From Lamellibrachia columna (Eukaryota; Annelida; Polychaeta; Sabellida; Siboglinidae), in contig OY759261.1 of NCBI GenBank assembly GCA_963662155.1, positions 2,069,727 to 2,133,726 on the forward strand: a stretch of 64,000 nucleotides of DNA, written 5' to 3'. Below are positions 56,076 through 64,000 of this stretch, one piece after another. The notes under the pieces were generated by a model, which had not been told where the DNA came from, made no database searches, and saw only the letters and a list, made by a program, of their open reading frames with translations. Position 1 is the stretch's first letter; each line of letters opens with the position of its first letter. A program made the translations under genes and the position numbers.

Positions 56076-57110
56076 GTATAGGGCCTAATACTGATCCCTG
56101 TGGTACCCCACTCAAAACAGATTTCCAGTTTGAAATCTCACCATCTACTATTACTCTCTGTTTTCTGTGTGTAAGCCACTTTTCTCTCCAGTTGAGTACA
56201 TCATTACCTATGCCATGGGTTTTTAGTTTAAGTAACAATCTTTAATGTGGCACTTTATCGAAAGCTTTCTGAAAATCTAAGTAGATTACATCCACTGGTG
56301 ACCCGTTATCTACCCACTTTGTAATTTCTTATAAAAAACATAAGATATTAGTTAGACATGACCTTGGTTTTAGGATCCCATGTTGAGATGAATTTATTAA
56401 TCTATGTTTTACAAGGAATTCCACCATGTGGTCTCTAATTAATGTTTCGAGTAATTTACATACAACTGATGTTAAACTCACTGCTCAAATTTAGTAAACG
56501 GAACTGGAAGTGAGCTGATATCTTCTGTGGTAAAAACTGAGCTGAAATACCCATTCAGGATCTCTGCCATTTGAAACCCGTCTGAAATTATGTTTCCCCT
56601 GTTGTTTTCCAGTGGTCCGACCTTATCTCGAAGTTTCTGTTTACTCCTTACATAAGCATAGAAACTCTTGCTGTAATTTTTATATTACCTGCCAATTTTT
56701 TTTAAAGGTTCTTTTAGATTTTCTAATTTTAGTTGTAGCTAGGTTAAGTGCCTCGTTGTAATTTGCATAGTCTTCATCCTTTCTGGTACGCCTATAAACC
56801 CTCCACACTATTTTTCTAATAGCTTCTAATAGCCTTGTTTTTTCAAGGGAACAAATTATCGATGATACTCTCAGTTTCATATTTTATAATATTCCAACAT
56901 TCAATTGCGGTCTTATTCATCAGCATGTTATTCCAATCTAGCTTTGCTAAGTAATTTCTCATATCTTTATAGTTACCTTTGTGGAAGTTTCTCCTATATG
57001 TTTTTTATTTTTACTTTCTGATGTTACATTGATGTCAAAATGTATTTGATTGTGGTTACTGTTACCCAATGGTTCATGTATTTTTACATTGTTAACGTTC
57101 CTTGGTGGAA
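55060..57110 (-). pseudogene. CR1-like LINE, nested insertion
   Basis: Minus-strand blocks from 5' to 3': LLEAIRKIVWRVYRRTRKDE and LATTKIRKSKRTFKKNWQVI (~56840-56690, pre-RT region), LKTHGIGNDVLNWREKWLTH (~56230), VLSGVPQGSVLGPILFLIYI (~56120-56065), KVLKFADDTEIFRKV (catalytic ADD, ~55955), WSEKWQMLFNFGKCNCIHIG, QEKDLGVTFSADMKVSEQCG and IVPLYKSIVRPHLE (~55610), then a 3' end near 55080. Typical of CR1 elements. A (TA)n tract interrupts the gene at 55988-56067. Confidence 0.85.
55988..56067. repeat. (TA)n microsatellite inside LINE coding sequence
   Basis: About 40 TA dinucleotides placed precisely after the codons for F-L-I-Y-I on the minus strand, before L-E-D-D-I-S-N-K. Confidence 0.97.
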
Positions 57111-57515
57111 TCTAAACTATGGAAGTGTTGTGTAACTATGTACACGTGCAACACCTATGCTACAAATATTGATTGTTTTGTCTTGTTACAGAAAAAGGTA
57201 ATAAGGTTACTTTGTGGTGCAAAGAGGTTGGATCACACATCTAGGCTATTTTATAATCTTCGCATTCTTAAAGTACCAGATATTGTGGGGTTAAGAATTG
57301 GTATTATTACGCTTAAGGCATATCACAATCTATTGGCAACGTATGTACAACAGTTTTTCAGTCAGCACGAATATGTGTATGTACTCCGACACAATTACAC
57401 ATTCATTCACAATTTTGCACGTACTAATGCAAATGATGAGTTTATCAATTATGGAATTATCTTGATAGTTAAAAAAATGTTGTCGGGATATTCATCTTTT
57501 CAAAATAAATTATAA

Positions 57516-58260
<745 letters not shown>

Positions 58261-58679
58261 TTCCCGTTTGTCGTTCACGAATGAGGCGTTCCTTGGTGAC
58301 AGTGACAAATATAGTTGTGCATTGCGGTCGAAAACATGAGTAATTGTATCGGACACGAATGCACATTCAAAGAATGCAGTGTGTGCGTGAGGCGATTGAT
58401 GAAGTGTCATGGTATTCAAAATGGACACTGTGTTGTTGAGTAACGGATTACTTTTAAAGTGTTGACTTTCTTGGTGGCATTTTGGCAACTCCTGTAAATA
58501 TGTTTGATATGAATAAAAGTACAAGCATAAAGTGATGATCTCTCACAAAGGCATGCGAATTCACGAAGGGGTGTCACCCCCTATGCTTGACGCCCTTTTT
58601 GCATTGTTAGGGTATTCAAAATGGACACTATGTTGCAGTATAATAAATTACTTTGAATTATCGACTGATGTGTAATCCG
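58261..58679. repeat. Dispersed-repeat segment with internal duplication
   Basis: ggtattcaaaatggacactg.gttg..gta at ~58410 recurs at ~58610, and gcgaattcacgaaggggtgt at ~58555 recurs in the 54.1-54.3 kb region. No gene. Confidence 0.5.
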
Positions 58680-59239
58680 CCTCCTGTGATATGTGTCAAC
58701 CTTGTTTCTGAGCATATTCACGCTGCAACACAATCTGTGGGTAATTTGTTCGATTCATTCATTGTCCTCTGTGAGAACAAGTACTTCACGATATCCAATC
58801 TACACAAATCCTTTACTAATGTTACCTCTTTTCCTCTAGTTCTACTATCTTTATTGAGTGAGAAAAACATATTTCTATCAATATTTGCATACCCATTCAA
58901 TATCCTAGAAACAATTTGATATCCTCTTAACCTCCTTATATCTAGGGATGCGAAACCACATACATTCTTTTAGGCGTTCTTCGTAGCTAAGGTCTCTCAG
59001 TTCTTGAATCGGTTCTTTTAGCTGCTCTCCTTTTTCTTCGTTCAAGCGTATCTATATCCTTCTTACGATATGGTCTCCAAGCTTGTATACATTATTCTAA
59101 ATTAGGTCTAACTATTGCTTTATACAGAAGTATAATAACCTCTTTTTCTTTGTGTGTTATATTTCTCCTAATCAACCCAATAATCTGATTACCCTTTGAA
59201 GCTGCAATACCACACTGCTCTGAAGCTTTCATATCAACA
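58680..59239 (-). pseudogene. CR1-like LINE 3' part, ends at the 60-bp satellite
   Basis: The minus strand from 59239 reads DMKASEQCGIAASKG, an IRRNITHKEKEVIILLYKAI-like block, a YRKKDIDTLE-like block and a C-terminal NESNKLPTDCVAA (~58740). It matches the same region of the nested LINE at 55.1-55.75 kb. Upstream RT sequence is replaced abruptly by the satellite. Confidence 0.75.
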
Positions 59240-62200
59240 ATTAGTGCTGTAGGATGTTTGACTACGCACTTGCTATCTCAGTGTCCATTCTATGTTCAGA
59301 TTAGTGCAGTAGGGTGTTTGACTACGCACTTGCTATATCGGTGTCCATTCTATGTTCAGATTAGTGCAGTAGGGTGTTTGACTACGCACTTGCTATCTCG
59401 GTGTCCATTCTATGTTCAGATTAGTGCAGTAGGGTGGTTGATTATGCACTTGCTATCTCAGTGTCCATTATATGTTCAGATTAGTGCTGTAGGATGGTTG
59501 ATTACGCACTTGCTATCTCGGTGTCCATTCTATGTTCAGATTAGTGCAGTAGGATGGTTGATTACGCACTTCCTATCTCGGTGTCCATTCTATGTTCAGA
59601 TTAGTGCAGTAGGATGGTTGATTACGCACTTGCTATCTCGGTGTCCATTCTATGTTCAGATTAGTGCAGTAGGGTGGTTGATTACGCACTTGCTATCTCG
59701 GTGTCCATTCTATGTTCAGATTAGTGCAGTAGGATGTTTGACTACGCACTTGCTATCTCAGTGTCCATTCTATGTTCAGATTAGTGCTGTAGGATGGTTG
59801 ACTACGCACTTGCTATCTCAGTGTCCATTATATGTTCAGATTAGTGCAGTAGGGTGGTTGATTACGCACTTGCTATCTCAGTGTCCATTCTATGTTCAGA
59901 TTAGTGCAGTAGGGTGGTTGATTACGCACTTGCTATCTCAGTATCCATTCTATGTTCAGATTAGTGCAGTAGGGTGGTTGATTACGCACTTGCTATCTCA
60001 GTGTCCATTCTATGTTCAGATTAGTGCAGTAGGGTGGTTGATTACGCACTTGCTATCTCGGTGTCCATTCTATGTTCAGATTAGTGCAGTAGGATGTTTG
60101 ACTACGCACTTGCTATCTCAGTGTCCATTCTATGTTCAGATTAGTGCTGTAGGATGGTTGACTACGCACTTGCTATCTCAGTGTCCATTCTATGTTCAGA
60201 TTAGTGCAGTAGGGTGGTTGATTACGCACTTGCTATCTCAGTATCCATTCTATGTTCAGATTAGTGCAGTAGATTGGTTGATTACGCACTTGCTATCTCA
60301 GTGTCCATTCTATGTTCAGATTAGAAACAGTGAGTCTACGACATGCTACTTTCATATCAACAATTATTGCTGTAGGATGTTTGACTACGCACTTGCTATC
60401 TCGGTGTCCATTCTATGTTCAGATTAGTGCTGTAGGATGATTGACTACGCACTTGCTATCTCAGTGTCCATTATATGTTCAGATTAGTGCTGTAGGATGA
60501 TTGACTACGCACTTGCTATCTCAGTGTCCATTCTATGTTCAGATTAGTGCTGTAGGATGTTTGACTACGCACTTGCTATCTCAGTGTCCACTCTATGTTC
60601 AGATTAGTGCAGTAGGATGGTTGATTACGCACTTGCTATCTCAGTGTCCATTATATGTTCAGATTAGTGCAGTAGGATGTTTGACTACGCACTTGCTATC
60701 TCGGTGTCCATTCTATGTTCAGATTAGTGCTGTAGGATGTTTGACTACGCACTTGCTATCTCAGTGTCCACTCTATGTTCAGATTAGTGCAGTAGGATGG
60801 TTGATTACGCACTTGCTATCTCAGTGTCCATTATATGTTCAGATTAGTGCAGTAGGATGGTTGATTACGCACTTGCTATCTCGGTGTCCACTCTATGTTC
60901 AGATTAGTGCAGTAGGATGGTTGATTACGCACTTGCTATCTCGGTGTCCACTCTATATTCAGATTAGTGCAGTAGGATGGTTGATTACGCACTTGCTATC
61001 TCGGTGTCCACTCTATGTTCAGATTAGTGCAGTAGGATGGTTGATTACGCACTTGCTATCTCGGTGTCCATTCTATGTTCAGATTAGTGCAGTAGGATGG
61101 TTGATTACGCACTTGCTATCTCAGTGTCCATTCTGTGTTCAGATTAGTGCAGTAGGATGGTTGATTACGCACTTGCTATCTCAGTGTCCATTATATGTTC
61201 AGATTAGTGCAGTAGGATGATTGATTACGCACTTGCTATCTCAGTGTCCATTCTATGTTCAGATTAGTGCAGTAGGATGGTTGATTACGCACTTGCTATC
61301 TCAGTGTCCATTATATGTTCAGATTAGTGCAGTAGGATGGTTGATTACGCACTTGCTATCTCGGTGTCCATTCTGTGTTCAGATTAGTGCAGTAGGATGT
61401 TTGACTACGCACTTGCTATCTCAGTGTCCATTCTATGTTCAGATTAGTGCAGTAGGATGGTTGATTACGCACTTGCTATCTCAGTGTCCATTATATGTTC
61501 AGATTAGTGCAGTAGGATGGTTGATTACGCACTTGCTATCTCGGTGTCCACTCTATGTTCAGATTAGTGCAGTAGGATGGTTGATTACGCACTTGCTATC
61601 TCGGTGTCCATTCTATGTTCAGATTAGTGCAGTAGGATGGTTGATTACGCACTTGCTATCTCGGTGTCCATTCTGTGTTCAGATTAGTGCAGTATGATAT
61701 TTGACTACGCACTTGCTATCTCAGTGTCCATTCTATGTTCAGATTAGTGCAGTAGGATGATTGATTACGCACTTGCTATCTCAGTGTCCATTCTATGTTC
61801 AGATTAGTGCAGTAGGATGGTTGATTACGCACTTGCTATCTCAGTGTCCATTATATGTTCAGATTAGTGCAGTAGGATGGTTGATTACGCACTTGCTATC
61901 TCGGTGTCCATTCTGTGTTCAGATTAGTGCAGTAGGATGTTTGACTACGCACTTGCTATCTCAGTGTCCATTCTATGTTCAGATTAGTGCAGTAGGATGG
62001 TTGATTACGCATTTGCTATCTCAGTGTCCATTATATGTTCAGATTAGTGCAGTAGGATGGTTGATTACGCACTTGCTATCTCGGTGTCCATTCTGTGTTC
62101 AGATTAGTGCAGTAGGATGTTTGACTACGCACTTGCTATCTCGGTGTCCATTCTATGTTCAGATTAGTGCAGTAGGATGTTTGACTACGCACTTGCTATC

Positions 62201-62706
62201 TCAGTGTCCATTCTATGTTCAGATTAGTGCAGTAGGATGGTTGATTACGCACTTGCTATCTCAGTGTCCATTATATGTTCAGATTAGTGCAGTAGGATGG
62301 TTGATTACGCACTTGCTATCTCGGTGTCCATTCTGTGTTCAGATTAGTGCAGTAGGATGTTTGACTACGCACTTGCTATCTCGGTGTCCATTCTATGTTC
62401 AGATTAGTGCAGTAGGATGTTTGACTACGCACTTGCTATCTCAGTGTCCATTCTATGTTCAGATTAGTGCAGTAGGATGGTTGATTACGCACTTGCTATC
62501 TCAGTGTCCATTATATGTTCAGATTAGTGCAGTAGGATGGTTGATTACGCACTTGCTATCTCGGTGTCCATTCTGTGTTCAGATTAGTGCAGTAGGATGT
62601 TTGACTACGCACTTGCTATCTCGGTGTCCATTCTATGTTCAGATTAGTGCAGTAGGATGATTGACTACGCACTTGCTATCTCAGTGTCCATTCTATGTTC
62701 AGATTA
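59240..62706. repeat. 60-bp satellite in two blocks (18 + 39 units)
   Basis: The unit is ttagtgcagtaggatggttg, then attacgcacttgctatctca, then gtgtccattctatgttcaga, at strict 60-bp period. Block 1 is 59240-60324, block 2 is ~60365-62706. They are separated by gaaacagtgagtctacgaca plus tgcta, followed by ctttcatatcaaca. The plus frame is free of stops for long distances (a 20-residue repeat containing H-L-L-S-Q-C-P-F-Y-V-Q-I-S-A-V-G); this is a consequence of the period. Much of the right half follows a 240-bp (4-unit) higher-order pattern. Confidence 0.97.
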
Positions 62707-63480
62707 GAAACAATGAGTTTACGACATGCTACATATTTACCTGGGATATTTTACTTCCCCTAGCTTAGCCAGCTGGTGGGTGACACTCGAAAGACACATG
62801 CAAAGTGGAATGAACCGAAGTTTCAAATCGACAGCAGATGGATTTATCTTCTTCACTTAACAGACAAATAGATAGGCGATCCAACGCTTGTACAGTAGAC
62901 ATTGATACGCCGTTACGGCGCAGGTGAACAGCCGTTGGATTTTAACAGGGTCTTAGTCCTCTGACGCATAGATCAAGCGCAACACTACGTTCATTCAGCA
63001 CTTGCAACACTGCGTGCATGCCCATACAAGTACATACACCGACAAGGCGATACACCAACACAATTTTGAAAATATACATTTCGCTCAACGTATTTAAAAC
63101 TGTGACAAACTATATTGGGTTTCTGCTGGTTTCTTTGCAGGCTGAAACTGGTAAAATCACTTCTTCCAGACCCACATACTGCAAATGAATATCAAATGTT
63201 TATCGAATCCGTAACGTAGTATAGGAAGTGAACGAATATTTTGTTCACATCATTACGTAAGTGTTCGCATCAACATACAAACGTAGCAGTACCTCAACAT
63301 TTTGGTAGGTTTTGGTTTGGTTTTTTTGGTTTGCCGTGTTTACCACCTTTCGACAGAAGTGGCGGACACTTTTGACCAACAACGTCATCGATCTCCACAT
63401 TTTAATGACATGCGTGTGATTAAATGTGTCGTTATGCATACCGTCATGTTTTCGCAATAACCGTATATTTCCCGTAGGTT
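62707..63480. other. Anonymous DNA
   Basis: No gene or repeat recognised between the satellite's right flank and the 48-bp duplication. Confidence 0.35.
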
Positions 63481-63582
63481 TAGTATTTCTGTCCATACTA
63501 CAGTCGCCTAACATTGACTTGATACTATTAGTATTTCTTTCCATACTACAGTCGCCTAACATTGACTTGATACTATTAGTTG
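63481..63582. repeat. 48-bp tandem duplication
   Basis: ccatactacagtcgcctaac followed by attgacttgatactattag occurs at ~63493 and ~63541. It lies inside a minus-strand frame (63245-63613) that has no recognisable motif. Confidence 0.95.
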
Positions 63583-63679
63583 ATACGTGAAAGAAGTTGC
63601 GTTTGACAAACAACTACTGGTGCTTAATACCAACTAGGAGGGGCTTCTGTTAAGAATGACATCGGTTTAGCGAATCACC

Positions 63680-63895
63680 AGGCCCGGTGATGACGCATGC
63701 GCAAACTTAGCAATTTCACCTCATCCGGGCACATATAATACATGATCGTTTTCGACACCGAGTGTTGTCTATGCAAATGCTTCGTTGAGTACGAATCACA
63801 CCATCTAAAACATACAACTCAGACTAGAACACGACACGACGTTCTCTAACAGTTTACTTTGATCACATCATAGAAGATTGCAACAAGTGAGTGAA
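63680..63895 (+). promoter_or_regulatory. Possible promoter and first exon at the right edge
   Basis: In order: gacgcatgcgcaaac (near an NRF1-type core), a TATA-like acatataatac (~63730), an octamer-type atgcaaat (~63771) and a donor-like caagtgagt (~63886). Spacing is reasonable for a short 5' untranslated exon, but no coding sequence follows inside the window. Weak, motif-only evidence. Confidence 0.2.
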
Positions 63896-64000
63896 ACTGT
63901 GGGTCTAATTATTATGCAATGTTGACTTTATACATATAGAACATTGAACGTTTATTCAATATAGAGTTTGTGCAAGCGCATCTATCTCGACTCCCTCCCG

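Larger units (their letters stand above)
54560..57515 (+). pseudogene. LINE (family A) reverse transcriptase, split by a nested LINE
   Basis: 5' part (54600-55060): CGVSQGSI-like text, LIVYMNDICNVSN, KLILFADDTNLFYC (catalytic ADD, ~54810), AVNRLSINAAKTNYMMF and NVLGILIDDKF. 3' part (57115-57515): NTYATNIDCFVLLQKKVIRL, then CGAKRLDHTSRLFYNLRILK and VPDIVGLRIG. The 33-kb LINE has the same blocks in one piece. Between the halves lies the minus-strand CR1-like LINE (55060-57110). Stops and frameshifts throughout. Confidence 0.82.

Noticed and set aside
59258..62660. Four long plus-strand frames with a 20-residue repeat
   Set aside because: They are translations of the 60-bp satellite; they are not supported by any non-repeat coding sequence.
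59240..62706. CRISPR array
   Set aside because: Units are tandem without unique spacers; the whole 60-bp period is conserved and the context is eukaryotic.

Overview
This window looks like repeat-dominated nuclear DNA of an animal, most plausibly a marine invertebrate; the phylum is not resolved. The basis is a Polinton/Maverick element, a Ngaro-type tyrosine-recombinase retroelement with an SGNH-hydrolase gene, several LINE families, pogo and hAT DNA transposons, tRNA-derived SINE-like repeats and very many long minisatellites. No bacterial gene organisation is present. I found no convincing intact single-copy host gene. Almost every protein-like segment belongs to a mobile or virus-like element, and most are broken by frameshifts and stops.

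Region by region: 0.3-0.7 kb holds an SGNH-hydrolase-like fragment. 1.7-3.4 kb is a non-autonomous hAT-like element with an 8-bp target duplication. 3.7-7.4 kb holds tandem repeats and anonymous DNA, and 8.45-9.77 kb a minus-strand LINE. From about 9.8 to 20.6 kb there is a GC-rich, decayed Polinton/Maverick. All its genes are on the minus strand, in transcription order: zinc-finger + protein-primed PolB, FtsK/HerA-type packaging ATPase, two conserved small structural-type ORFs, a small membrane ORF, integrase with chromodomain, a second membrane ORF, penton-like minor capsid protein, basic core-like protein, double-jelly-roll major capsid protein and adenain-like protease. 21.5-23.0 kb carries two more broken minus-strand genes: an RPA-like OB/zinc-ribbon protein and a NADAR (YbiA-like) domain protein.

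23.2-29.3 kb is a Ngaro-type retroelement (A1 - SGNH hydrolase - minisatellite - Gag - RT - tyrosine recombinase - minisatellite - B1 A2 B2) in which the RNase H domain between RT and recombinase is missing. 29.3-34.4 kb contains LINE fragments, a decayed pogo-like transposase and a second LINE. 35.8-38.1, 45.2-47.5, 52.5-53.3 and 59.2-62.7 kb are long minisatellites; some are periodic in multiples of three and therefore open on several frames or both strands without being genes. 54.6-57.5 kb is a LINE split by a nested, oppositely oriented CR1-like LINE.

The most interesting themes are: (1) an almost complete Polinton gene set on one strand with substitutions at catalytic positions; (2) a NADAR + RPA-like gene pair next to it; (3) tandem repeats that begin exactly inside LINE reverse-transcriptase codons, which shows where these arrays came from; and (4) a 60-bp satellite in two blocks that share the same LINE-derived left edge and the same right flank.
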